A stretch of DNA of 64,000 nt, taken from positions 2,418,001-2,482,000 of the forward strand of contig NZ_CP020737.1 in NCBI RefSeq assembly GCF_002097715.1, read 5' to 3'. The stretch is from Burkholderia ubonensis subsp. mesacidophila. GTDB lineage: Bacteria > Pseudomonadota > Gammaproteobacteria > Burkholderiales > Burkholderiaceae. A program made the position numbers and the translations under genes. Below the pieces are notes generated by a model that was given only the letters and a program-made list of their open reading frames with translations, made no database searches and was not told the origin of the DNA. Below are positions 8,893 through 17,290 of the stretch, piece after piece. Each line of letters starts with the position of its first letter. The first letter of the stretch is position 1.

Positions 8893-8971
8893 GTCGGGCC
8901 TCTCGAGGGTGCAGGAATCCGGGCGGCTGCCCGTGCAGCCGCCTGCTCGTCACGCCCAGGGCGTGCGGGAA

Positions 8972-9064
8972 TCAGAACATCGGGTAGATCGACGAATCGG
9001 CCTTCTTCTTTTTCTTGCCGAACAGTTGACCGAGCCGGGAGAAGAGTCGCTTGAACAGATTCAT
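8972..9064 (-). CDS. 30-residue basic amphipathic peptide with an IYPMF tail
   Basis: The ATG at 9064 is preceded by AAGGATCAGGCC, a good ribosome binding site inside the 3' end of the SGNH hydrolase gene, whose stop is 11 bases upstream. The product is MNLFKRLFSRLGQLFG, then five lysines, then ADSSIYPMF. The first 16 residues form a clear amphipathic helix pattern. From memory, DUF5989/SxtK-type mini-proteins next to carbamoyltransferases end in a similar FIYTLF, so the tail may be the conserved element here, with the membrane segment replaced by a surface helix. The function is unknown; it could be a small partner or a peptide substrate (inference). Confidence 0.6.
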   Translation of the reverse strand: MNLFKRLFSRLGQLFGKKKKKADSSIYPMF

Positions 9065-9075
9065 GGCCTGATCCT

Positions 9076-10074
9076 TCAGATGACGTCGAGAATGAGCTTC
9101 GAAACGAAGTCATGCCCCTGGTCGGTGAAATGGATGCGGTCGACGAACAGCCACTGATCGGGCTTCAGCGCCTCCGCGATGAACGGGGTGAGGTTGACGA
9201 ATTTCACGCCGAGCTTCGATGCGCCGTCGCCCAGTTTTGCCGCGTACGCGTTGCACGCGTCGCGCGTCAGGATGTCGCCGTACACGTCGCTGAAGCGGCC
9301 CGCGCGATCGAGCTCCGCGAACAGCGCCTCCTCCTGCGCGCACCCCTTCGGGCGAATCCATCCCGCCAGCGGCTGCAGGATGAACGTGAGCTTTGCGCCA
9401 AGGTCCGCCGCGAGCGCACGCCACGCGTCCAGATGACGCAGCGTGAGATCCGCCGCGTAATCGATCTGCGCGTCGAGCGACGGCGGCGGCTCGACCGGCT
9501 CCTCCACGTCGCCGCGGCCGAGCAGCGACCAGCCCTTGCGCCGGCCGGCCGATTCGGGGCGGAACGCGTCGAAGAACTGGTTGCAGTTGAAGAACGCACC
9601 ATGCTCGAGACGGTTCTGGCTCGGCTGCCGCGCGAGCCCCAGGTTGTTGAAGCCGGAGAACAGCACGATTTCCTCGACCTTCGGCAGCAGGTGGCGGTAC
9701 AGCGTGAACAGGATCAGCTCCTGCGTGGAGTTGAAGCTGCGCCCGCCGAAGTTCAGCCACGGCGCGCCGCGCCGGTCGTTCTCCGACAGCCGCGACGACA
9801 GCGTCCAGCGATCGGCGCTCGCGCCGATGCCGAACACCGTCGAGCTGCCGGCGAGCAGCCGCGCGGAATGGACGCCCGCGTGATCCGCCACCGAGTAGCG
9901 GACGCCGCCGCGCTCCGAGTAGCGGAACCCGCTCGCGTCGGTGTTGACGACCGGCGAGCGGTGCTCCGCAGGATGGAAGTACATCAGATACGGCAACCAA
10001 CGGACCTCGCCACCGTCCGTGAACTTCTTCTCGTAATCCGCCATTTGCGGCGTCAATTCCGCGCGTGCATTCAT
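9076..10074 (-). CDS. SGNH/GDSL-type hydrolase-like protein
   Basis: 332 residues from the ATG at 10074; an in-frame GTG at 10116 is the alternative start. SGNH blocks are recognisable: LLAGSSTVFGIGAS (block I Ser), NFGGRSFNSTQ (block II Gly), SGFNNL (block III, with Asn in the usual ND position) and DRIHFTDQGH near the C-terminus (catalytic Asp/His). Such proteins hydrolyse or transfer ester or acyl groups. Similar SGNH proteins are common beside carbamoyltransferase-SxtJ-DUF5989 gene sets, which fits this neighbourhood (recalled from memory). No signal peptide is evident, so it is probably cytoplasmic. It is the first gene after the AT-rich gap below azlD. Confidence 0.8.
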   Translation of the reverse strand: MNARAELTPQMADYEKKFTDGGEVRWLPYLMYFHPAEHRSPVVNTDASGFRYSERGGVRYSVADHAGVHSARLLAGSSTVFGIGASADRWTLSSRLSENDRRGAPWLNFGGRSFNSTQELILFTLYRHLLPKVEEIVLFSGFNNLGLARQPSQNRLEHGAFFNCNQFFDAFRPESAGRRKGWSLLGRGDVEEPVEPPPSLDAQIDYAADLTLRHLDAWRALAADLGAKLTFILQPLAGWIRPKGCAQEEALFAELDRAGRFSDVYGDILTRDACNAYAAKLGDGASKLGVKFVNLTPFIAEALKPDQWLFVDRIHFTDQGHDFVSKLILDVI

Positions 10075-10176
10075 TGGCGCTCTCTCAGGTTTAGTACTTC
10101 TTATTTTCTCACTCACGGCCCATAATCAATTAAATCCGGATGCAATGCAAATGATTTTTATACGGATTGACTTCAA
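10075..10176 (-). promoter_or_regulatory. AT-rich gap, probable promoter of the biosynthetic genes
   Basis: This 102-base gap between azlD and the SGNH gene is strikingly AT-rich compared with the surroundings. Read on the minus strand it holds several TTGAnn-like and TATAAA-like hexamers and a perfect short inverted repeat (GATTGA-AG-TCAATC). I cannot pick one -35/-10 pair with confidence. A start site here would let the downstream genes be controlled separately from azlCD. Confidence 0.35.
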
Positions 10177-10509
10177 TCAATTTGCGACGATGCAATTCAC
10201 CGCAAATATGTAAGACGCGAGCCCGACGCCGATCGCCAACAGCGAATTCCTGGATTTCCAGTAAATCAGCACGGACAACGCAAGCGCCGCCAGGTCCGGC
10301 AGGCCGTACGGATAGCGGGTCAAGTCCTTGTCCTTCAGCGTATAAAGCACGAGCAGGATCATGACGCCCGGCGGCATGCGCTCGCCGAGATAGCGGAGAT
10401 ACCCGTTGTTTTCGAGCCGTTTCATCAGCAGAATCGGCGCATAGCGCAAACCGATCGTGACAACGGAAATCATGATGATTACCGACAGCGCACGCCAATC
10501 ACTCGTCAT
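10177..10509 (-). CDS. azlD: AzlD-family small transporter subunit
   Basis: 110 residues from the ATG at 10509, which overlaps the end of azlC by 11 bases; a TTG upstream is less likely. There are three to four hydrophobic segments, with the early TIGLRYAPIL element followed by LKRLENN-like and PPGVMILLVLY stretches typical of AzlD. AzlCD pairs export branched-chain amino acids or their analogues across the inner membrane. Here the pair lies upstream of the guanidino/carbamoyl cluster on the same strand and may belong to the same transcription unit, or only to the MocR-controlled unit. Confidence 0.9.
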   Translation of the reverse strand: MTSDWRALSVIIMISVVTIGLRYAPILLMKRLENNGYLRYLGERMPPGVMILLVLYTLKDKDLTRYPYGLPDLAALALSVLIYWKSRNSLLAIGVGLASYIFAVNCIVAN

Positions 10510-11230
10510 TGCCTTTACTTCCAAAAATATAAAGCGCGGTCAATATCGCGAGATAAACCAGCAGACCGGCGAACAGGAACGATTCGCGGTAAAGCCATTT
10601 CTCGCTCGCGAATGCGGCGGCGCTCGCGAGCGCCGCGACGCCAATCAGGAGCGCCGTGCCCTTGGTGCGCACCGCGTCGACCGCGAGGATCACGAACATC
10701 GACGTCAGCGCAAAGCCGAAGCCCTTGACGCTGCTCGGGATCGCGAGGCCCGTCAGCGAGCCGAGCAGCGCGCCGCCCACCCACCACACATGGCTGATGA
10801 GCTGCAGCGCGGTGATCTGGAAGCCGTTCAGCTTCGCGCCCTCGCCCGCCGACGTGATCGCGTACGTCTCGTCGGTCAGCGCGAACACGCCGTACACCCG
10901 CTGCAGAACGGTGCGCAGCCGCGCGTAAGGAAACGACAGTCCGTAGAACACGTGGCGGAAATTGACGATCAGCGCGGTCAGCGCGACCTGCGGCAGCGCC
11001 ATCCCGGAGACCATCAGGCTCACCGCCAGAAACTCGATCGAGCCCGCGAAAATCATCAACGCGGACAGCGGCGCCCAATACCACGGCACCCCGCTCGTCA
11101 CGAGGAACACGCCGAACGCGACCCCGAGCGGCACGTACGCCATCGCCACCGGAATCGACAGGCGGAAGGATTGATAGAGCTGCTCCGACTTCGGCAGCGC
11201 CATCACGAACGGCTTCGATTCGACACTCAC
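10499..11230 (-). CDS. azlC: AzlC-family branched-chain amino acid exporter
   Basis: 243 residues if the GTG at 11230 is used; the ATG at 11203 (MALPKSEQLY) is an alternative. Multiple membrane segments are evident, with the family motifs PLGVAFGVFLV, FAGSIEFLAVSL, VNFRHVFYGLS and FALTDETYAI. It forms a two-component exporter with the overlapping azlD. The order DUF2917-azlC-azlD, opposite a MocR regulator, suggests regulated export of an amino acid or a related molecule. Confidence 0.88.
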   Translation of the reverse strand: MSVESKPFVMALPKSEQLYQSFRLSIPVAMAYVPLGVAFGVFLVTSGVPWYWAPLSALMIFAGSIEFLAVSLMVSGMALPQVALTALIVNFRHVFYGLSFPYARLRTVLQRVYGVFALTDETYAITSAGEGAKLNGFQITALQLISHVWWVGGALLGSLTGLAIPSSVKGFGFALTSMFVILAVDAVRTKGTALLIGVAALASAAAFASEKWLYRESFLFAGLLVYLAILTALYIFGSKGNDE

Positions 11231-11279
11231 GCTTGCTGATTCCCCATCGTTCGCTGGCGGCCGCCTCGAGCGTCCGCCG

Positions 11280-11561
11280 TCATCGTCCCCATAACAGCGT
11301 GCGCAGCCGCGATCCCGCCTGCGCACGCGTTGGCCGCTCCTCCGCGATCGCGACTTCGCTACCGCCGATCCCGCTCAGCCAGATCGTCGAATGCGGCGCG
11401 AGATCGAACGTCTCGTTCTCGCGCAGCCAGAAGTCGTTCAACAGGCCAGGCACCGTCAACCACACCATGCCGCGGCGCACGACCAGCGTCTGCCGCCCAT
11501 CAGCGGTCCAGCGCGTCGGCGCACCGTCCTCTTCCAGTTGGAACGTCCGGATTTCCCGCAT
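11280..11561 (-). CDS. DUF2917 family protein
   Basis: 93 residues from the ATG at 11561, which follows a very strong ribosome binding site (AAGGAGGGCCAA). The protein begins MREIRTFQLEEDG and contains LVVRRGMVWLTVPGLLNDFWLRENETFDL, the small beta-rich core I associate with DUF2917. No catalytic residues are obvious and the biochemical role is unknown. It is the first gene of the minus-strand unit, facing the MocR regulator across the operator region. Confidence 0.8.
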   Translation of the reverse strand: MREIRTFQLEEDGAPTRWTADGRQTLVVRRGMVWLTVPGLLNDFWLRENETFDLAPHSTIWLSGIGGSEVAIAEERPTRAQAGSRLRTLLWGR

Positions 11562-11670
11562 TTGGCCCTCCTTGTCACTCGACGCGACCGTCGCATTTCT
11601 GAAAGCCAACGGTGCTGATTATTCGACTAGAATGCGTGCGATGGAATGAACAGAACTGAACAATCACCTT

Positions 11671-11703
11671 CAAAGTGTTCAGCGATTCTCACTGAACACT
11701 TTG
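11671..11703. promoter_or_regulatory. Perfect 12-bp palindrome in the MocR leader
   Basis: CAAAGTGTTCAG and CTGAACACTTTG form a perfect inverted repeat separated by nine bases. A further CTGAACA lies just upstream, near 11656-11662. The site is 27-60 bases before the MocR start codon and about 110-140 bases from the DUF2917 start. MocR/PdxR-type regulators commonly bind repeated motifs in the shared regulatory region, so this is the likely operator (inference). Confidence 0.6.
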
Positions 11704-11729
11704 GTTGAGCTCCTTGACGGTGGTGTCCG

Positions 11730-13139
11730 ATGAAACTTGCGCTCGATACGACGGCCGGCGTTCCGCTGACCGAGCAGCTGGCCAGCCAGCTCGAACAGAT
11801 GATCCGCTCGCGGCATTTGCGCAGCGGCGTGAAGCTGCCGTCGATCCGCAAGATGGCGGCCGACCAGCAGATCAGCCGCTTCCCCGTCATCGAGGCGTAC
11901 GATTTGCTCGCCGCCCGCGGGCTGATCCGGCCCCGCCACGGTTCCGGCTTCTATGTGACCGACCGGTTCGATGCCGACACCCACCCCGGCGGCACGGATC
12001 CGCGGGTCGCCGAGGAAGAATCGAGCCACATCCTTGGTCAATTCGCATCGATCGACGATCGCGTGAAACTGTCGAGCGGCTTCATGCCGGCGGCCTGGCG
12101 CGACGTCGACGGCATCGCGCAGGCGGTGCGCCACGTCGTGCGCAGCGACGCGGCGAACCTCGTCGACTACGCCCAGCCGCAGGGCGATCCGCTGCTGCGC
12201 CAGCAGCTGTGCCGGCACATTGCGCCGCTCGGCATCGACGCGCAGCCGCAGCAGATCCTCGTCACGCACAGCGCGAGCCAGGCGCTCGATCTCGTCGTGC
12301 GCCTGATGCTGAAGCCGGGCGACACGGTGTTCGTCGAGGATCCCGGCTACTTCAACCTGTTCGGCCTGCTGAAGCTGCATGGCGTGAAGCTCGTCGGCGT
12401 GCCCCGCCGCGCGACCGGGCCGGACGTCGAGATGGCCGAAGCGCTGCTGCGCGAACACCATCCGAAGCTGTTCTTCGTCAATACCGTGTTCCACAACCCG
12501 ACCGCGACGAACGTCGCGCCGCAGGTCATGTTCCGGCTGCTGCAGCTCGCGCACCAGCACGGCTTCACGCTCGTCGAGGATGACGTCTACGCGGACTTCG
12601 AAGCAACGCCGTCGCAGCGGCTCGCGACGCTCGACCAGCTCGAGCGCGTGATCTATCTCGGCGGGTTCTCGAAGACGCTGTCGTCGTCGCTGCGGATCGG
12701 CTACCTGGCCGCGCGGCCCGACCTGATCAAGCATCTCGTCGACCTGAAGGCGCTCACCAGCATGGGCGGCGCGCGGATCGCGGAGAGCATCGTCGCGCTG
12801 CTGCTCGAGCGCGGCACGCACCGCAAGCATCTGGAGCGGCTGCGCAGGCGCCTTGCGCACGCGTCGGCCTACGCGGTCGCGCGGTTGCGGCAGGCGGGAT
12901 GGGAAGTCTACGAGCAACCGAGCGGCGGGATGTTCGTGTGGGCCTGCGTGCCGGGCGTGGACGATTCCGCGCGGCTCGTCGATGCCGCACGCACGTTCGG
13001 GCTCGATCTCGCGCCGGGACGAGACTATCGGCCGAACGGAGAGGCGACGCCGTGGGTCCGGCTCAACGTGGCGGCGGCGAGCGACCCGCTGGCAGAGCCG
13101 TTCATCGAGGCGGCGGCGCAGTTCGGGCGAGTGAACTGA
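11730..13139 (+). CDS. MocR-family transcriptional regulator (GntR HTH fused to aminotransferase domain)
   Basis: 469 residues. The N-terminal winged helix of GntR type covers about residues 1-70 (LTEQLASQLEQMI, SIRKMAADQQISRFPVIEAYDLLAARG). A class I aminotransferase-like domain follows, with the PLP lysine K315 in GGFSKTLSSSLRIGYL and the upstream DDVYADF segment. Such proteins sense PLP with an amino compound and regulate adjacent genes. It is divergent from DUF2917-azlCD, with a perfect palindrome in its own leader, so control of that unit and of itself is likely. Confidence 0.92.
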   Translation: MKLALDTTAGVPLTEQLASQLEQMIRSRHLRSGVKLPSIRKMAADQQISRFPVIEAYDLLAARGLIRPRHGSGFYVTDRFDADTHPGGTDPRVAEEESSHILGQFASIDDRVKLSSGFMPAAWRDVDGIAQAVRHVVRSDAANLVDYAQPQGDPLLRQQLCRHIAPLGIDAQPQQILVTHSASQALDLVVRLMLKPGDTVFVEDPGYFNLFGLLKLHGVKLVGVPRRATGPDVEMAEALLREHHPKLFFVNTVFHNPTATNVAPQVMFRLLQLAHQHGFTLVEDDVYADFEATPSQRLATLDQLERVIYLGGFSKTLSSSLRIGYLAARPDLIKHLVDLKALTSMGGARIAESIVALLLERGTHRKHLERLRRRLAHASAYAVARLRQAGWEVYEQPSGGMFVWACVPGVDDSARLVDAARTFGLDLAPGRDYRPNGEATPWVRLNVAAASDPLAEPFIEAAAQFGRVN

Positions 13140-13242
13140 CGGGCATGCTGGTGCAGCGTAACGGCGCGGACTATCGCCACCCGCACGCGCGCCCAGAGCC
13201 GCTCCATAGTATGGCCGCGACCGGCGCGACTCGCGGATCGCC

Positions 13243-14237
13243 ATGAAACAACACGATTCCTATCGCGCCCTGCTCGACATCCCGGGTTTGTCGCCTTTGC
13301 TCGTCGCAGCGACCTTCTCGCGCCTTGCCGGACGGATGTTCGTCCTGACGCTGGTTCTTTTTGTCCTGGCGCGGTTTTCGTCGCCCGAGCTGGCCGGATG
13401 GCTGACGTTCGCTGCAATCGTACCCGGCTTGGTCGTCAGCCCTGTTGCGGGCGCGACCCTCGATCGCGTCGGGCCGACAACGGCTGTCCGGATCGACTTC
13501 ATCGCCAGCGCCATCTTCGTTGCGGCTGTCGGCGGCGATCTTGCTGATCGCCACCACATACGCCGGCGCAGCGGTATTCATGTCGTTCGTTCCGCACCTG
13601 TCCGGACTGGCCCGCGCCCAAGCCTCGATCTGGCAGCAGGATGGTTGCCGGGCAACCAACGCTTCGAGGACTCGCGATTTCCTATTCGTTGCACCAGGTC
13701 ACTTGGGGCGCGCTCATCGTGGTCGTCCCGACATTTGTCGCCGAGCACTTCTCCAAGGGCGCAGCCAGTTCGATTGCCGGCCTGATGTGGGCCGCGGTCG
13801 GCGTCGCAGGCGGAGTCGGCGCGTTGCTTGCCAGTCATCTGCGTACAGTCGGCCGGGAGCGTCGAATCATGGCCGTCGGCATGGCTGCGACCGCAGCCGC
13901 CGCGTGGCCCGTTGCAGGCGAGTTCGGACTCGGCGGGCTGGTCGCCGCGCTGATCGTCGTCGGCGTTGCATCCGGCCCGATAGACGTCGCGTTGCTGACG
14001 CTGCGCCAGAGGCGAACGGACCCTCGGCAACTCGGCCGTGTGATGTCCATCTCGATGAGCCTGAATGTGGCGGGGTTTCCAATCGGATCCGCCATTGCCG
14101 GAACGTTGATCACCACTTCAACTTCATCTTCGCTCGCGCTGATGGTGGCGGGCATCGCCTCCGTGATGGCCGCACTCGCGACGTCGGCCATCCCGCACGA
14201 GATCACCCAGGCCCAGGCCGGGAAAGAGCCCGGTTAG
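13243..14237 (+). pseudogene. MFS transporter remnant, frameshifted and internally shortened
   Basis: Transporter-like sequence continues through three frames. It opens at 13243 with MKQHDSYRALLDIPGL and early membrane segments. Near 13530 it moves to a second frame (AAILLIATTYAGAAVFMSFV), and from about 13640 to a third (LRGLAISYSLHQVTWGALIVVVP), ending at 14237. The total coding capacity of about 330 residues is below the usual 390-420 for an MFS permease, so part of the middle is also missing. Regions outside the breaks still look like good membrane segments, which suggests recent decay. Sequencing error cannot explain the lost middle. Confidence 0.75.
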
Positions 14238-14545
14238 CGATCGTCGGCGCCCGATCGCATCGGGACGCCACGCGTGCCTGCCCGCGAGACGCTCCGGCCT
14301 CGCGCGAACCACCCATCCCGACGTTGGTCGATCGGATAGCAGCTCGCAACGCACGCGCCATGTAAACTGTGGCCTATTGCACACCGGTTCCAACAGGCCG
14401 GTCACGACCCTATCGAGGGTTCGGCGCCGCCGCTTTCATGAATCCGGCCGATTCACGGCAAGCAGCCGGCGGCCGCGGATGAACCCCGGACATGTGCGGG
14501 ACGCACGCTATCCCGCCCAAAACCAACCGATTACGCTCATTTTTG
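14238..14545. other. Intergenic region before mutS, no gene seen
   Basis: About 300 bases between the transporter remnant and mutS. I see no convincing ORF, RNA or terminator hairpin. TGTAAACT near 14361 could serve as part of a -10 element for mutS, but no matching -35 is clear. Confidence 0.4.
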
Positions 14546-17290
14546 ATGGAAAACACGCCCGTCAGTCACGAAACCCCAATGGACTCGACATCGCTCAAAG
14601 GCACGCCCGCCGCGGCCGCGAGCGATACGCAGTCGGCAGCGGCCCGAGCCGTCGCCGGGCTCGAAAACCATACGCCGATGATGCAGCAGTACCTGCGCAT
14701 CAAGGCCGACCACCCCGACACGCTCGTCTTCTACCGGATGGGCGATTTCTACGAACTGTTCTTCGACGATGCGGAAAAGGCCGCGCGCCTGCTCGACCTG
14801 ACCCTGACACAGCGCGGCGCATCGGGCGGCAATCCGATCCGGATGGCCGGCGTGCCGCACCACGCGGTCGAGCAGTACCTCGCGAAGCTCGTCAAGATGG
14901 GCGAATCGGTTGCGCTCTGCGAACAGATCGGCGACCCGGCCACGTCGAAGGGCCCCGTCGAGCGCAAGGTCGTGCGCGTCGTCACGCCGGGCACGCTGAC
15001 CGACGCCGCGCTGCTGTCCGACAAGAGCGACGTCTACCTGCTCGCGATGTGCACGGGCCACAACAAGCGCGGCGTCGCGGTCAACATCGGCCTCGCGTGG
15101 CTCAACCTCGCCAGCGGCGCGCTGCGCCTCGCGGAGATCGAACCCGACCAGCTCGGCGCCGCGCTGGAGCGCATCCGGCCGGCCGAGATTCTCGCGGCGG
15201 ACGCGTCCGCTGACGCGATGCCCGCCGGCGCGGGCGCGCTCAAGCGCGTGCCGGCCTGGCATTTCGACATCGCGGCGGGCACGCAGCGCCTGTGCGACCA
15301 GCTCGACGTCGCGAGCCTCGACGGATTCGGCGCGCACTCGCTGACGAGCGCCTGCGGCGCCGCGGGCGCGCTGCTCCTGTATGCGGCGGCCACGCAAGGC
15401 CAGCAGCTGCGGCACGTGCGCAGCCTGAAGGTCGAGAACGAAACCGAATACATCGGGCTCGATCCGTCCACGCGCCGCAACCTCGAGCTGACCGAGACGC
15501 TGCGCGGCACCGAATCGCCGACGCTGTATTCGCTGCTCGATACCTGCTGCACGACGATGGGCAGCCGCCTGCTGCGCCACTGGCTGCACCATCCGCCGCG
15601 CGCGTCCGTCGCCGCGCGGTCGCGCCAGCAGGCGATCGGCGCGCTGCTCGACGCGCCCGCGAACGCGAGCCTCGATGCGCTGCGCAGCGCGCTGCGCCAA
15701 ATCGCCGACGTCGAACGGATCACCGGCCGCCTCGCGCTGCTCTCCGCGCGGCCGCGCGACCTGTCGAGCCTGCGCGACACGTTCGCCGCGCTGCCGGCGC
15801 TGCGCGAGCGCATCAGCCAGATCGTCGGCAACGCGGACGCGATCGCCCGCCTCGACGCCACGCTGGCGCCGCCCGCCGAATGCCTGGACCTGCTGACGAA
15901 CGCGATCACCCCCGAGCCGGCGGCGATGGTGCGCGACGGCGGCGTGATCGCGCGCCGCTACGATGCGGAGCTCGACGAGCTGCGCGACATCTCGGAAAAC
16001 TGCGGCCAGTTCCTGATCGACCTCGAAGCGCGCGAGCGCGCCCGCACCGGCATCGCGAACCTGCGGGTCGAGTACAACAAGGTGCACGGCTTCTACATCG
16101 AAGTCACGCGCGGGCAGACCGACAAGGTGCCGGACGACTACCGCCGCCGCCAGACGCTGAAGAACGCCGAACGCTACATCACGCCCGAGCTGAAGACCTT
16201 CGAGGACAAGGCGCTGTCCGCGCAGGAACGGGCGCTCGCGCGCGAGCGCGCGCTGTACGACGCGGTGCTGCAGGCGCTGCTGCCGTTCATTCCCGAATGC
16301 CAGCGCGTCGCGTCCGCACTCGCGGAACTCGACCTGCTCGCCGCGTTCGCCGAGCGCGCCCGCGCACTCGACTGGGTCGCCCCCACGTTCACCGACGAGA
16401 TCGGCATCGACATCGAGCAAGGCCGGCATCCGGTCGTCGAGGCGCAGGTCGAGCAGTTCATCGCGAACGACTGCAAGCTCGGCACGGAACGCAAGCTGCT
16501 GCTGATCACCGGCCCGAACATGGGCGGTAAGTCGACGTTCATGCGGCAGACCGCGCTGATCGCGCTGATGGCCTATGTCGGCAGCTACGTGCCGGCGAAG
16601 TCCGCGTGCTTCGGCCCGATCGACCGGATCTTCACGCGGATCGGCGCGGCGGACGATCTCGCCGGCGGCCGCTCGACGTTCATGGTCGAGATGACCGAGG
16701 CGGCGGCGATTCTCAACGACGCGACGCCGCAAAGCCTCGTGCTGATGGACGAAATCGGCCGCGGCACGTCGACGTTCGACGGCCTCGCGCTCGCGTGGGC
16801 GATCGCGCGGCACCTGCTCGCGCACAACGGCTGCTACACGCTGTTCGCGACGCACTACTTCGAACTGACGCAGCTGCCGGCCGAATTCCCGCATGCGGCC
16901 AACGTCCACCTGTCGGCGGTCGAACACGGTCACGGCATCGTGTTCCTGCACGCGGTCAACGAAGGCCCCGCCAACCAGAGCTACGGGCTGCAGGTTGCGC
17001 AGCTCGCAGGCGTTCCGGCGCCGGTGATCCGTGCGGCGCGCAAGCATCTCGCATATCTCGAGCAGCAATCGGCCGCGCAGCACACGCCGCAACTCGACCT
17101 GTTCAGCACGCAGCCGGCTGCCGACGACCTCGAATGCGCGGACGCGCCGGTGACGCCGAGCGCGCCCCACCCTGCGCTCGAAAAACTGCGCGACATCGAC
17201 CCCGACGACCTGAAACCGCGTGAAGCGCTCGACCTGCTGTACGAGCTGCGCGCGCTCGCCCAGTCGCACGATGCCGACGGGCACGCGTAA
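14546..17290 (+). CDS. mutS: DNA mismatch repair protein MutS
   Basis: 914 residues from the ATG at 14546. A second ATG at 14579 is possible, and neither has a good ribosome binding site; the first 45 residues are a variable, low-complexity lead. Mismatch-binding domain I carries the [11 protein letters not shown] motif (the Phe-x-Glu element). The ATPase domain has the Walker [10 protein letters not shown] near residues 655-662, then STFMVEM and the Walker [17 protein letters not shown]. The C-terminus ends with the helix used for oligomerisation. MutS recognises mispairs and recruits MutL. The 3' end overlaps the next gene by 20 bases. Confidence 0.97.
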   Translation: MENTPVSHETPMDSTSLKGTPAAAASDTQSAAARAVAGLENHTPMMQQYLRIKADHPDTLVFYRMGDFYELFFDDAEKAARLLDLTLTQRGASGGNPIRMAGVPHHAVEQYLAKLVKMGESVALCEQIGDPATSKGPVERKVVRVVTPGTLTDAALLSDKSDVYLLAMCTGHNKRGVAVNIGLAWLNLASGALRLAEIEPDQLGAALERIRPAEILAADASADAMPAGAGALKRVPAWHFDIAAGTQRLCDQLDVASLDGFGAHSLTSACGAAGALLLYAAATQGQQLRHVRSLKVENETEYIGLDPSTRRNLELTETLRGTESPTLYSLLDTCCTTMGSRLLRHWLHHPPRASVAARSRQQAIGALLDAPANASLDALRSALRQIADVERITGRLALLSARPRDLSSLRDTFAALPALRERISQIVGNADAIARLDATLAPPAECLDLLTNAITPEPAAMVRDGGVIARRYDAELDELRDISENCGQFLIDLEARERARTGIANLRVEYNKVHGFYIEVTRGQTDKVPDDYRRRQTLKNAERYITPELKTFEDKALSAQERALARERALYDAVLQALLPFIPECQRVASALAELDLLAAFAERARALDWVAPTFTDEIGIDIEQGRHPVVEAQVEQFIANDCKLGTERKLLLITGPNMGGKSTFMRQTALIALMAYVGSYVPAKSACFGPIDRIFTRIGAADDLAGGRSTFMVEMTEAAAILNDATPQSLVLMDEIGRGTSTFDGLALAWAIARHLLAHNGCYTLFATHYFELTQLPAEFPHAANVHLSAVEHGHGIVFLHAVNEGPANQSYGLQVAQLAGVPAPVIRAARKHLAYLEQQSAAQHTPQLDLFSTQPAADDLECADAPVTPSAPHPALEKLRDIDPDDLKPREALDLLYELRALAQSHDADGHA

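Noticed and set aside
8972..9064. Calling the 30-residue peptide a proven RiPP precursor
   Set aside because: No leader-binding domain, YcaO, radical-SAM or peptidase lies nearby; the resemblance of its tail to DUF5989 favours a partner protein, so the precursor idea stays only a possibility.
14537..17284. 915-residue open frame antisense to mutS
   Set aside because: A GC-rich shadow of mutS codons: Arg/Ala/Val/Gln-rich with no recognisable motif. mutS has intact family motifs over the same span.
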